Shown one piece after another: positions 8,375 through 16,334 of a DNA stretch of 64,000 nt. This DNA is from Modestobacter lapidis (GTDB taxonomy: Bacteria; Actinomycetota; Actinomycetes; Mycobacteriales; Geodermatophilaceae): contig JABAKE010000001.1 of assembly GCA_019779905.1 (NCBI GenBank), positions 186,001 through 250,000 of the forward strand. The letters run 5' to 3'. Within the stretch, counting starts at the first letter, position 1; the number at the start of each line of letters is the position of its first letter. The notes below the pieces were generated by a model that worked only from the letters and a program-made list of their open reading frames with translations, ran no database searches and was not told where the DNA came from. Made by a program: the position numbers and the translations under genes.

Positions 8375-9462
8375 CTCCTCGGTTCGGTCGGGGTGGTACG
8401 GGGGAAGAACAGGTCGAGCACCCGGTCGGTGGCGTGGCCGTCCTCCAGCGAGCAGAACGTCTGCCGGAAGGCCGTGTACCGGTCGGTCGGTGCAGGGCCG
8501 GCGTCCCCCAGTGCACGGATCGCGTCCACCACCTCGTCGCTGGTCATGAGCAGCGGGCCGGGCGCGGCCTCGGCCAGGTCGAAGTAGAAGCCGCGCAGCT
8601 CGTCGCGGTAGTACTCCAGGTCGTACGTGAAGTTGATGATCGGGTTCCCGGTGACGGCGAAGTCGAACATCGTCGACGAGTAGTCGGTGACCAGGACGTC
8701 GGCGGCCAGGTAGAGGTGGCTGATGTCCGGGTACCGCGACACGTCGCGGATCGGCGCCCCCTCGGCGACCTCCAGCCGGTCGGAGACCATCGAGTGCAGC
8801 CGGAGCAGCAGGACGTGGTCCTCGCCCAGACCGGTGGCGAAGTCGTGGAGGTCCAGCGGGAAGGCGAAGTCCTTCCGGTCGGCACCGAACACCAGGTCGT
8901 CCCGCCAGGTGGGCGTGTAGAGCACCGCCGTCGCCCCGTCGGCGATGCCGAGCTCGGCCCGCACCTCCGCGCGCAGCCGCTCCCGGTCCGGGGAGCTGAG
9001 CACGTCGTTGCGCGGGTACCCGGTCTCGTGCACCGGGCCGGTGAAGCCGAACGCCTTGCGGAACCGGGGCGTGCTCGCCGCGTTGGGTGACAGCAGGTGG
9101 TCCCAGCGGGCGATGTCGTGCTCGAGGTACGCCAGCCGCCCTTCCGGCGCCCACATGACGTCGTTGTGGATCCGCTTGAGCGGGGTGCCGTGCCAGGTCT
9201 GCAGGTAGGTGGTGCCCGGCGACTTGTCCCAGTCCAGGGCCAGGTGGTCGTTGGAGACGACGACGTCGGCGGACTCCAGGGCGGCGCGGCCCTCGGGCGT
9301 GCCGTGCTCGACCGTCGCGGTTCCGGCCGGGAAGTCGCCGACCCGGTCGGCACGAGCCAGCCAGACGTGCTCCACGTCGTCCCCGCGGCGGCGGAGCGCC
9401 TCGAAGATCGCCCGGGGGCTGTCGGAGTACCGACCGATGAAGCTGTTGTAGACGATCCTCAC
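8371..9462 (-). CDS. CDP-glycerol glycerophosphotransferase family protein (TagB/TagF type)
   Basis: 363 aa, corresponding to the catalytic GT-B-like domain of teichoic-acid polymerases and primases without the long N-terminal extension of TagF. Diagnostic motifs are TYLQTWHGTPLKRI and VTDYSSTMFDFA, the latter binding the CDP moiety. RDELRGFYFDL and NPIINFTYDLEYY are also typical. It starts with GTG overlapping the HAD stop (GTGA) and ends overlapping the nucleotidyltransferase start. It probably transfers a polyol phosphate from a CDP donor onto a surface glycopolymer or lipid. Whether the polyol is glycerol or another alditol cannot be decided from sequence. Confidence 0.88.
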   Translation of the reverse strand: MRIVYNSFIGRYSDSPRAIFEALRRRGDDVEHVWLARADRVGDFPAGTATVEHGTPEGRAALESADVVVSNDHLALDWDKSPGTTYLQTWHGTPLKRIHNDVMWAPEGRLAYLEHDIARWDHLLSPNAASTPRFRKAFGFTGPVHETGYPRNDVLSSPDRERLRAEVRAELGIADGATAVLYTPTWRDDLVFGADRKDFAFPLDLHDFATGLGEDHVLLLRLHSMVSDRLEVAEGAPIRDVSRYPDISHLYLAADVLVTDYSSTMFDFAVTGNPIINFTYDLEYYRDELRGFYFDLAEAAPGPLLMTSDEVVDAIRALGDAGPAPTDRYTAFRQTFCSLEDGHATDRVLDLFFPRTTPTEPRR

Positions 9463-10250
9463 CGGGCCTCACCGGCCCCGGCGGCGGCCAGCGGGGCCCC
9501 GGCGGCGCGGCGCTCCAGCCCCGGCAGCAGCAGGGCGGTGAGCTCCTGCCAGGACGAGACGACGGCGAGCACGCCGGCCTCGCGCAGCTGCGCCGCGCGC
9601 TCGGCGCGCTCGGCCGGGGCGACGAAGCGCAGATTGCCCACGGTCGGGCAACCGGCCCGGACGGCGGACAGCGCGCCGGGCAGGGAGTCCTCCACGGCCA
9701 GCCCCTGCTCCGGGGCGATGCCGAGCGCTGCGCAGGCGTGCAGGTAGACCGCCGGGTCGGGCTTGCTGGTGGGGGTGCCCAGCGAGTCCTCGGCGCTGAA
9801 CCGGCGGACCGCCGGGAGCAGCTCGGCCACCCCGGTGGCGGTGAAGCAGCCGTCGAGTCGGGTGAGCGCGCTGGAGCTGACGACGGCCAGCGTGAGGTGC
9901 CGGCCCAGCGTGCTCAGCGCGACGGTCACCTCGTCGTCGGGCACGAGCACCCGGCTCAGATGGGCGGTCACCTGCTGCTTCTCCTCCGCGACCCACGGAT
10001 CGAGGTCGGGGGCGGGGACGCCGGCGGCGGTGGCCAGGTCGGCCGCCGTCGTCCGGAAGTTCTTGCCCGTCGTGGCCAGGCGCAGTTCCTCGGCGGTGAA
10101 CCGCCGGTCGCTGCCCAGTGCGGCCAGGTACCGGTTGGTGACCTCGGCGGAGGCGACGAAGGCGGGCTCCTCCGAGGGAAAGAGGTTCCCGTCGGCGTCG
10201 CAGAGCAGGGCCTGGAGTCGGTCGACGAGCTCGATGGGGATCTCGGGCAT
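9459..10250 (-). CDS. HAD family hydrolase (beta-phosphoglucomutase-like, subfamily IA)
   Basis: 263 aa. The nucleophile motif is LLCDADGNLFPSE, with a helical cap of about 80 residues inserted after it. Motif II is VVSSSALTRL, the motif III lysine lies in TSKPDPAVYLHA, and the acidic motif IV is VEDSLPGALSAVRAG. The last is typical of sugar-phosphate phosphatases and phosphoglucomutases. ATG 10250 follows GAGGAGGG at 9-10 nt. It lies 41 nt after the polyol dehydrogenase and overlaps the next gene, so the likely substrate is a sugar or polyol phosphate of this pathway. That substrate is an inference from context. Confidence 0.85.
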   Translation of the reverse strand: MPEIPIELVDRLQALLCDADGNLFPSEEPAFVASAEVTNRYLAALGSDRRFTAEELRLATTGKNFRTTAADLATAAGVPAPDLDPWVAEEKQQVTAHLSRVLVPDDEVTVALSTLGRHLTLAVVSSSALTRLDGCFTATGVAELLPAVRRFSAEDSLGTPTSKPDPAVYLHACAALGIAPEQGLAVEDSLPGALSAVRAGCPTVGNLRFVAPAERAERAAQLREAGVLAVVSSWQELTALLLPGLERRAAGAPLAAAGAGEAR

Positions 10251-10291
10251 GGGGGGCACCCTCCTCGGGGGGTCGATGGGACGGGGAGGTG

Positions 10292-12019
10292 TCATGCCGG
10301 CATCAGTGAGCTGCCGGCGACCGTCGCCGCCAGAGTCGTCCCGGTGGGGTCCGGAGTGCGGCGCCGGGCGGACGGCGGGCGGCCCCGGCGGCTCGGTGCC
10401 GGGTTGGCGGCATCGTGGCGGACCGGGTCGGCGGCGTCCAGCCTGGCGGCGAGGGTGGCCCGCACGCCGTCCCGGTCGAGCTGGTGCAGGACGCCGGTGA
10501 GCGCCTCGACGAACTCGGGCCGATCGCCGAGGTCCCCGAAGACGGCCCGGACGCCCAGCAGGGGCCGGGGGTCGGTGCCCCCGGCGACGGCCAGCGCGCG
10601 CAGCTCCTCGGCCCGCTCGTCGTGCAGCGGGAAGGGGCGGCCCTGCAGATCGGTGCCGCGCAGGTACCGGCAGAAGCCGGCGACCGCCAGGGTCAACAGG
10701 TCCGCGCGCCGGCCGGCGTCCAGAGCCGCGCGCAACGAGGGCAGCACGTACAGCGGCATCTTCGACGAACCGCGCCGGCACAGCCGCTCCAGCCGGTCGG
10801 CGATCGCCGGATCGGCGAACCGCGCCAGCAGGGTGCGCTGGTACCGGTCCAGGTCGATGCCCGCCGGGGCGGGCAGGAGCGGGGCGATCTCCTCGGCCAT
10901 CAACCGGGTGACGTACTCGCTCAGGTCGGGGTCGGCCATCACCTCGTCCATCCGGACGTGCCCGGCGAGGCGACCGAGGTGCCCCAGCGCGCTGTGGCCG
11001 GCGTTGAGCAGCCGGGTCTTCATCAACTCGTAGCCGCCGACGTCGGGCACGAACTGCACACCGACGTCCTCCAGCGGGGGACGGCCGTTGCAGAACTCGT
11101 CCTCCATGACCCACTGGGAGAACGGCTCGGTGATGACCGGCCAGCGGTCGTCGACGCCGAACCGGCGTGCGACGTCGTCGCGGTCCTCGAGGCTGGTCGA
11201 TGGCGTGATCCGGTCGACCATGCTGCCGGGGAACGAGACCGAGTCGACGATCCAGCGGGCCAGCACCTCGTCGCGCAGCCCGGCGAAGCCCACCACCGCG
11301 GCCCGGGTGGTCTCGCCGTTCTGCTGCATGTTGTCGCAGGACAGCACGGTGAACGGGGGCTGCCCGGCCCGGCGCCGGCGGTCGAGGCCCTCGACGATGT
11401 ACCCGAACAGCGACCGCGGGTGGTGCGGGTCGTCGAGGTCAGCGCGGACGTCGTCGTCGTCGGGGTCGAACTCGCCGGTGCGGGGGTCGATCCGGTACGC
11501 CGTACCGGTCACCGTCATGGTCACCAGCCGGGTCCGCGGGTCGGTGAGCGCGGCGAGCACGGCGTCGGGGGCTTCCGGGGCGAAGTGGTAGTCGACCATC
11601 GAGCCGACCACGCGGGCGCGCTCGCCGTCCCGGCTGCGCTCGACCACCGTGTACAGGTAGTCCTGCGGCCGCAGGGCGTCGCGCATCGCCGGTGACCGCA
11701 GGCCCACCCCAATGACGCCCCAGCCGGTCTCGCCCTGCTCGGCCAGGTCGTCGAAGTAGACCAACTGGTGCGCGCGGTGGAACCCGCCCACACTGAAGTG
11801 GACGACCGCCGGGGTCAGCGCGGCCCGGTCGTAACCGGGCACCCGGACCCGTTCGGCGTGCCGGGCCAGGGTCTGCTCGGACAGCGGTTCGGGCGAGAGG
11901 GCAGCGGTGTTGCGGGCAGGGACGGAACGCGCGGTGGTGTCCAGAAGGGCCTCTCGGGTCATGGCGGACGTGCCGGGGCGTGCGGGAACGTGTTGCCCGG
12001 GTCGGGCGTGGTCGTTCAT
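10292..12019 (-). CDS. Mannitol dehydrogenase family protein (long-chain polyol 2-dehydrogenase)
   Basis: 575 aa, about 80 longer than Pseudomonas mannitol 2-dehydrogenase because of extra N- and C-terminal tails. The N-terminal NAD-binding region has VVHFSVGGFHRAHQLVYFD. The body has DNMQQNGETTRAA and FPGSMVDRITPSTS. The catalytic helix is MKTRLLNAGHSALGHLG with the Lys/Asn/His set. It interconverts a ketose and an alditol with NAD(P). ATG 12019 has GGAGGAT 7 nt upstream. It is first of the four-gene operon with the HAD, glycerophosphotransferase and nucleotidyltransferase, suggesting that it makes the polyol. A catabolic role is possible, but no transporter or kinase is adjacent. Confidence 0.88.
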   Translation of the reverse strand: MNDHARPGQHVPARPGTSAMTREALLDTTARSVPARNTAALSPEPLSEQTLARHAERVRVPGYDRAALTPAVVHFSVGGFHRAHQLVYFDDLAEQGETGWGVIGVGLRSPAMRDALRPQDYLYTVVERSRDGERARVVGSMVDYHFAPEAPDAVLAALTDPRTRLVTMTVTGTAYRIDPRTGEFDPDDDDVRADLDDPHHPRSLFGYIVEGLDRRRRAGQPPFTVLSCDNMQQNGETTRAAVVGFAGLRDEVLARWIVDSVSFPGSMVDRITPSTSLEDRDDVARRFGVDDRWPVITEPFSQWVMEDEFCNGRPPLEDVGVQFVPDVGGYELMKTRLLNAGHSALGHLGRLAGHVRMDEVMADPDLSEYVTRLMAEEIAPLLPAPAGIDLDRYQRTLLARFADPAIADRLERLCRRGSSKMPLYVLPSLRAALDAGRRADLLTLAVAGFCRYLRGTDLQGRPFPLHDERAEELRALAVAGGTDPRPLLGVRAVFGDLGDRPEFVEALTGVLHQLDRDGVRATLAARLDAADPVRHDAANPAPSRRGRPPSARRRTPDPTGTTLAATVAGSSLMPA

Positions 12020-12020
12020 G

Positions 12021-12355
12021 TCAGATCCTCCACACGTCGGCCGACAGCTCGGCGGGCACGGTCGCGCGGCGGTGCACCACGACGTCGTCCCCGGGCGGCA
12101 CGTCGTCGATCGCGGGCGCGACCGCGGTGCCAGCTCCACCAGAAACGAGGTGCCGACCGGGCCGGCCGCCTACGCGGCGACGGCCCAGGTGCTCCACCGG
12201 CGTCGTGCATCCCGGCCGCGCTGCCGGTCCGCTCCGGCAGCGGGTCGGCGCTGCTGTTGAACGCCGGACGGCTGTGCTTCCCCCGCCTCCACCAGCGCAA
12301 ACCCGGCCCGAGAGGTGACGGGTACCACGCACGGCTGCCGAAGGTCGGCGGCCAC
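12021..12355 (-). pseudogene. Possible decayed or frameshifted small gene before the mannitol dehydrogenase
   Basis: Between the leuS control region and the dehydrogenase lie about 335 bp with coding-like base use that moves between frames on the minus strand. A GTG at 12355 follows TACGCT by 8 nt and opens MAADLRQPCVVPVTSRAGF, which stops at 12170. Good third-position G+C then appears in a second frame (FNSSADPLPERTGSAAGMHD). It returns in a third frame ending IDDVPPGDDVVVHRRATV...VWRI with a TGA 1 nt before the dehydrogenase ATG. This fits a gene broken by indels, or chance open frames in high-GC DNA. No family is recognised. Confidence 0.3.
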
Positions 12356-12393
12356 GCTCCCGCAGCGTACGGGCAGGAGGGGGTCGAGGTCGA

Positions 12394-12428
12394 CGGGGGA
12401 GCGTTCCCCCGCGCGCTAAGCTCGCCCC
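12394..12428 (+). promoter_or_regulatory. leuS promoter with overlapping inverted repeat
   Basis: A TAAGCT -10 hexamer (12417-12422) ends 6 nt before the GTG of the leader peptide, so transcription probably starts at or next to that codon. Just upstream is an inverted repeat, cggggga-gcgt-tcccccg (12394-12411), in the -35/spacer region, which could be an operator. No convincing -35 hexamer is present. Confidence 0.5.
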
Positions 12429-12464
12429 GTGACCGGCGGGCTCCTGCTCCACCAGCCGTGCTGA
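12429..12464 (+). CDS. leuS leader peptide with three consecutive Leu codons
   Basis: An 11-codon frame starting GTG at 12429 encodes MTGGLLLHQPC and stops with TGA at 12462-12464. The Leu codons are CTC CTG CTC. It is immediately preceded by a leaderless-type promoter and followed by an 8-bp stem (gccgtgct 12455-12462 with agcacggc 12481-12488) and then an intrinsic terminator. This is the layout of a classical ribosome-mediated attenuator: charged tRNA-Leu lets the ribosome finish and the terminator form, whereas stalling at the Leu codons would allow read-through into leuS. Attenuators ahead of leuS have been predicted in some Streptomyces. A strong antiterminator pairing was not found by eye. 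Confidence 0.65.
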   Translation: MTGGLLLHQPC

Positions 12465-12489
12465 CCTGATCGACAAGGACAGCACGGCG

Positions 12490-12515
12490 ACCCCTCCTGC
12501 GTGAGGGGTTTTTTT
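12490..12515 (+). terminator. Attenuator terminator upstream of leuS
   Basis: Stem acccctc (12490-12496) pairs with gaggggt (12503-12509) around a 6-nt loop and is followed by a T-run to 12515. This is one of the few U-tract terminators in the window and lies between a leader peptide and leuS, not at a gene end. That placement marks it as conditional. Confidence 0.75.
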
Positions 12516-12552
12516 CTGCCCGCCGCCGGACGAACACCCAGGAGTGCCCACG

Positions 12553-15456
12553 ATGAGCCAGCCGGCCAGCCAGCCGAACCCCGAGACGACCGCGGACGGG
12601 GTGCCACCGCACCGGTACACGCCGGCGTTGGCGCAGTCGATGGAGCTCGCCTGGCAGGACCGCTGGGACGCCGAGGGCACCTTCCACACGCCCAACCCGG
12701 TCGGCGCGCTGAGCGCGGGCTTCGAGCGGGTCGCCGACCGCCCGAAGGCGTTCGTGATGGACATGTTCCCGTACCCCTCGGGTGCCGGGCTGCACGTCGG
12801 GCACCCGCTGGGCTACCTGGGTACCGACGTGACCAGCCGGTTCCTGCGGATGGACGGGCACAACGTGCTGCATCCGATGGGCTACGACGCCTTCGGGCTG
12901 CCCGCGGAGCAGTACGCCGTCCAGACCGGTCAGCACCCTCGGGTCACCACCGAGGCGAACATCGCCGCGATCTCCGCCCAGCTGCGCCGGCTGGGTGTCG
13001 ACCACGACACCCGGCGCACCTTCGCCACCATCGACCCGGGCTACTACCGGTGGACCCAGTGGATCTTCCGGCAGGTCTTCGAGGCCTGGTTCGACACCTC
13101 CGCCGACGGTGGCCGCGGCCGGGCCCGGCGGATCGCCGAGCTGGTCGCCGAACTCGATGCCGGTACCCGCGAGCCCGTGCCGGGCACCAACGACACCGGT
13201 CGCCCCTGGGGCGAGCTGACCGGGATCGAGCGCCGCCGGGTCGTCGACGCGCACCGGCTGGCCTACCGCCACCAGGCCCCGGTCAACTGGTGCCCGGGCC
13301 TGGGAACTGTGCTGTCCAACGAGGAGGTCACCGCCGACGGGCGTTCCGAGCGGGGCAACTTCCCCGTGTTCCGGCGCCCGCTGACCCAGTGGATGATGCG
13401 GATCACGGCCTACGCGGAGCGGTTGCTCGACGACCTGGACCGGTTGGACTGGTCGGATTCGCTCAAGCACATGCAGCGCAACTGGATCGGCCGTTCGACC
13501 GGCGCCCGGATCCGGTTCGCGGCCGGCCGCAGCCGGGACATCGAGGTCTTCACCACCCGCCCCGACACCCTGTTCGGCGCCACCTACCTGGTGCTGGCCC
13601 CGGAGCACCCGCTGGTCGGGACGCTGACCGCGGCCGGCTGGCCCGACGGCGCCGACCCGCGGTGGACCAACGGCGCGGCCACCCCGGCCGCGGCGGTGGC
13701 GGCGTACCAGAAGCAGGCCTCCCGCCGCTCGGAGCTCGACCGGCAGGCCGAGGGCCGGGAGAAGACCGGCGTCTGGCTGGGGACGACGGCGGTCAACCCG
13801 CTGACCGGTGGTGACCTGCCGGTCTTCGTCGCCGACTACGTGCTGACCGGCTACGGAACCGGCGCGATCATGGCCGTGCCCGGCGAGGACGCCCGCGACT
13901 GGGAGTTTGCCCAGACCTTCGGCCTGCCCGTCGTCCGTACCGTGCAGCCACCGGCCGGTTTCGACGGCGGCGCGTACACCGGCTCCGGGCCGATGATCAA
14001 CTCCTCGAACGAGCACCTGTCGCTGGACGGGCTGGACAAGGCCGCGGCCATCGCGACGGTGACGCAGTGGCTGGTCGGGCACGGGCACGGCGAGGCGACG
14101 ACGACCTTCAAGCTGCGCGACTGGCTGTTCAGCCGGCAGCGGTACTGGGGTGAGCCGTTCCCGATTGTCTACGACGCCGACGACCTGCCGGTCGCCGTTC
14201 CGGACTCGATGCTGCCGGTGCTGCTGCCGGAGGTGGACGACTACTCGCCCAAGACCTTCGCCGACGACGACGACACCTCCGCCCCGGAGCCGCCGCTGTC
14301 GCGCGCCACGGAGTGGACGACGGTGACCCTGGACCTGGGCGACGGCCCCCGGGAGTACCGGCGGGAGACCAACACGATGCCCAACTGGGCCGGATCGTGC
14401 TGGTACTACCTGCGCTACCTCGATCCCTCCGACGACGAACGCTTCGTCGACCCGGAGCTGGAGCGCTACTGGATGGGCCCGCGCCGGGACGGCGACACCG
14501 GCGGCGTCGACCTGTACGTCGGCGGTGTCGAGCATGCGGTGCTGCACCTGCTGTACGCCCGGTTCTGGCACAAGGTGCTGTTCGACCTGGGGTACGTCTC
14601 CAGCGAGGAGCCGTTCCGCCGGCTGGTCAACCAGGGCTACATCTCTGCCTACGCCTACACCGACGCCCGCGGCTTCTACGTGCCGGCGGCCGAGGTGGAG
14701 GAGCGCGACGGACGGTTCGTCCACGACGGGGAATCGGTCGACCGCGAGTACGGGAAGATGGGCAAGAGCCTGAAGAACGTGGTGACGCCGGACGAGATGG
14801 TCGCGGCGTTCGGCGCGGACACCTTCCGGGTCTACGAGATGTCCACCGGCCCGCTCGACCAGTCCCGCCCGTGGGAGACCAAGGCGGTGGTCGGTGCGCA
14901 GCGGCTGCTGCAGCGGATCTGGCGGGTGGTGGTCGACGAGGAGTCCGGTGCCGTGCGGGCCGCCGACGTCGAGCCGGACGACGCCACCTCGCGGGCGCTG
15001 CACCGGGCGATCGAGGCCGTCCGGGACGGCATGGCGACGCTGCGGTTCAACATCGCGATCGCCCGGATCACCGAGCTGACCAACCACCTGACCACGGCGT
15101 ATCCGCCCGGGACGGCGGTGCCCCGCCCGGTCGCCGAGACCCTGGTCCTGTTGCTGGCGCCGCTGGCCCCCCACGTGGCCGAGGAGATGTGGTCACGGCT
15201 GGGTCACCCGGACTCGCTGGCATGGCACCCCTTCCCGGTGGCCGAGCAGCGCTGGCTGGTCGACGAGACCGTGCAGGTGGCGGTCCAGGTCAACGGCAAG
15301 GTGCGCGCCCAGGTGTCGGTGCCGGCCGGCGCGGACGCCGCTGCGCTGGAGGCCGCCGCGCGCGCCGACGAGCGGATCGCGGGATACCTGCTGGATGCGA
15401 CCGTGCGCCGGGTCGTGGCCGTGCCCGGCCGGCTGGTCAACTTCGTCCTGGGGTGA
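12553..15456 (+). CDS. leuS: Leucyl-tRNA synthetase
   Basis: 967 aa class Ia synthetase that charges tRNA-Leu. The nucleotide-binding HIGH motif is HVGHP (81-85) after [14 protein letters not shown] is KMGKS (about 735-739). Between them lies the CP1 editing domain with [14 protein letters not shown] and the [14 protein letters not shown] motif. A C-terminal anticodon-binding region ends in the [14 protein letters not shown] domain. ATG 12553 is preceded by CAGGAG. A GTG three codons upstream is in frame but worse placed. Expression is probably controlled by the leader peptide and terminator upstream. Its stop is followed directly by a family A repeat and a terminator shared with lipB. Confidence 0.97.
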   Translation: MSQPASQPNPETTADGVPPHRYTPALAQSMELAWQDRWDAEGTFHTPNPVGALSAGFERVADRPKAFVMDMFPYPSGAGLHVGHPLGYLGTDVTSRFLRMDGHNVLHPMGYDAFGLPAEQYAVQTGQHPRVTTEANIAAISAQLRRLGVDHDTRRTFATIDPGYYRWTQWIFRQVFEAWFDTSADGGRGRARRIAELVAELDAGTREPVPGTNDTGRPWGELTGIERRRVVDAHRLAYRHQAPVNWCPGLGTVLSNEEVTADGRSERGNFPVFRRPLTQWMMRITAYAERLLDDLDRLDWSDSLKHMQRNWIGRSTGARIRFAAGRSRDIEVFTTRPDTLFGATYLVLAPEHPLVGTLTAAGWPDGADPRWTNGAATPAAAVAAYQKQASRRSELDRQAEGREKTGVWLGTTAVNPLTGGDLPVFVADYVLTGYGTGAIMAVPGEDARDWEFAQTFGLPVVRTVQPPAGFDGGAYTGSGPMINSSNEHLSLDGLDKAAAIATVTQWLVGHGHGEATTTFKLRDWLFSRQRYWGEPFPIVYDADDLPVAVPDSMLPVLLPEVDDYSPKTFADDDDTSAPEPPLSRATEWTTVTLDLGDGPREYRRETNTMPNWAGSCWYYLRYLDPSDDERFVDPELERYWMGPRRDGDTGGVDLYVGGVEHAVLHLLYARFWHKVLFDLGYVSSEEPFRRLVNQGYISAYAYTDARGFYVPAAEVEERDGRFVHDGESVDREYGKMGKSLKNVVTPDEMVAAFGADTFRVYEMSTGPLDQSRPWETKAVVGAQRLLQRIWRVVVDEESGAVRAADVEPDDATSRALHRAIEAVRDGMATLRFNIAIARITELTNHLTTAYPPGTAVPRPVAETLVLLLAPLAPHVAEEMWSRLGHPDSLAWHPFPVAEQRWLVDETVQVAVQVNGKVRAQVSVPAGADAAALEAAARADERIAGYLLDATVRRVVAVPGRLVNFVLG

Positions 15457-15516
15457 TGAAGGACCCCCTCGCCCCCCACCGCTCGCAGGCTCGCGGCGGG
15501 GCCCTGCGAGGGGGCC
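15457..15516 (+). repeat. Family A 3'-end element after leuS
   Basis: It begins TGAAGGACCCCC directly after the leuS TGA, giving tandem stops, and folds into a long two-part hairpin. The outer stem is ccccctcgc/gcgaggggg; the inner stem is ccccaccgc/gcggcgggg with one mismatch; the loop carries the CTCGCAGGCTCG-type core. It is closely related to the copies at 41027, 52724 and 28938 (minus strand). Confidence 0.65.
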
Positions 15517-15518
15517 GG

Positions 15519-15544
15519 GCCGTCCCGGCTTAGGCCGGGACGGC
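15519..15544. terminator. Hairpin shared by convergent leuS and lipB, overlapping the lipB stop
   Basis: Perfect 11-bp stem gccgtcccggc (15519-15529) pairs with gccgggacggc (15534-15544), with loop TTAG. The loop contains part of the lipB TAA stop codon, so the stem includes the last lipB codons. Confidence 0.7.
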
Positions 15545-16177
15545 CTGCGTTCCTGTGAGCACCGCGCGCATCGCCTTCTCGACCGGGTCGATGGCCTCGG
15601 CGACGGTCACGTCGCGGTCGAGCTCGGCGCTGAGCGAGGTCGCCCCGGCATCGACGATGCCGCAGGGGACCATGTTGGCGAACGCCGACATGTCGGGGTC
15701 GCAGTTGAGTGCGAAGCCGTGCATCGTCACCCCCCGGGCCACCCGGACGCCGATGGCGGCGACCTTCCGGTCGGGACCGCGCTCATCGGCCCGTACCCAC
15801 ACGCCGCTGCGGCCCTCCACCTGCTCGGTGGTCAGGCCGAAGCCGGCGCAGACTCCGATGAGCGCGGTCTCCATCCGGCGGACGTGCGCGACGACGTCGA
15901 CCGGGTCGGGCAGCGCCACGATCGGATAGCCGACCAGCTGCCCCGGTCCGTGCCAGGTGATCTTCCCACCGCGGTCGACGTCGACCACGGGGGTGCCGTC
16001 GAAGGGCCGCTCGTGTGGCTCGGTCCGCTTGCCCGCGGTGTACACCGGCGGGTGCTCGAGCAGCAGCAGCGTGTCGGGGCCGGTGCCGGCCACCCGGGCC
16101 TCGTGGACCTCGCGTTGCTGCGCCCAGGCCTGCTCGTAGGGCACCAGACCCGCGCGGACCACCACCAGCTCGTTCAT
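15530..16177 (-). CDS. lipB: Octanoyltransferase (lipoyl pathway)
   Basis: 215 aa. It moves octanoyl groups from acyl carrier protein to lipoyl domains before LipA acts. Signatures are [18 protein letters not shown] (residues 70-87), the catalytic Lys138 in [13 protein letters not shown], and the thioester Cys172 in [14 protein letters not shown] 16177 is used because TAGGCT ends 7 nt before it; an earlier in-frame start would be non-homologous. It is divergent from the membrane kinase. The lipA-lipB pairing of mycobacteria is broken here by about 10 kb containing the polyol operon and leuS. Confidence 0.95.
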   Translation of the reverse strand: MNELVVVRAGLVPYEQAWAQQREVHEARVAGTGPDTLLLLEHPPVYTAGKRTEPHERPFDGTPVVDVDRGGKITWHGPGQLVGYPIVALPDPVDVVAHVRRMETALIGVCAGFGLTTEQVEGRSGVWVRADERGPDRKVAAIGVRVARGVTMHGFALNCDPDMSAFANMVPCGIVDAGATSLSAELDRDVTVAEAIDPVEKAMRAVLTGTQAVPA

Positions 16178-16334
16178 GGCCCTGAGCCTATGCCGGGCCA
16201 CCCCCGCATCAGGCGGCACCGGCCATGCCTGTGCGCCGGGTCCGGCGGTTCCGCGCCGCGACCCGGTCGCGGTTGCTCCGGCCGGGCTGTGGACAACGCC
16301 GGACGGGGACGACGGATCGCTCTACCGTCCGGGT

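Noticed and set aside
12429-12552. T-box riboswitch upstream of leuS
   Set aside because: No T-box sequence, specifier loop or long leader is present. The Leu codon run with a terminator explains the region better.
12016-15174. A long open frame on the minus strand antisense to leuS, plus similar long antisense frames over the NlpC/M48 genes (44151-46646) and over 54854-58600
   Set aside because: These are expected in 73% G+C DNA opposite real genes. Their translations are low-complexity (Arg/Gly/Pro/Val-rich) and the opposite strand has clear conserved domains.
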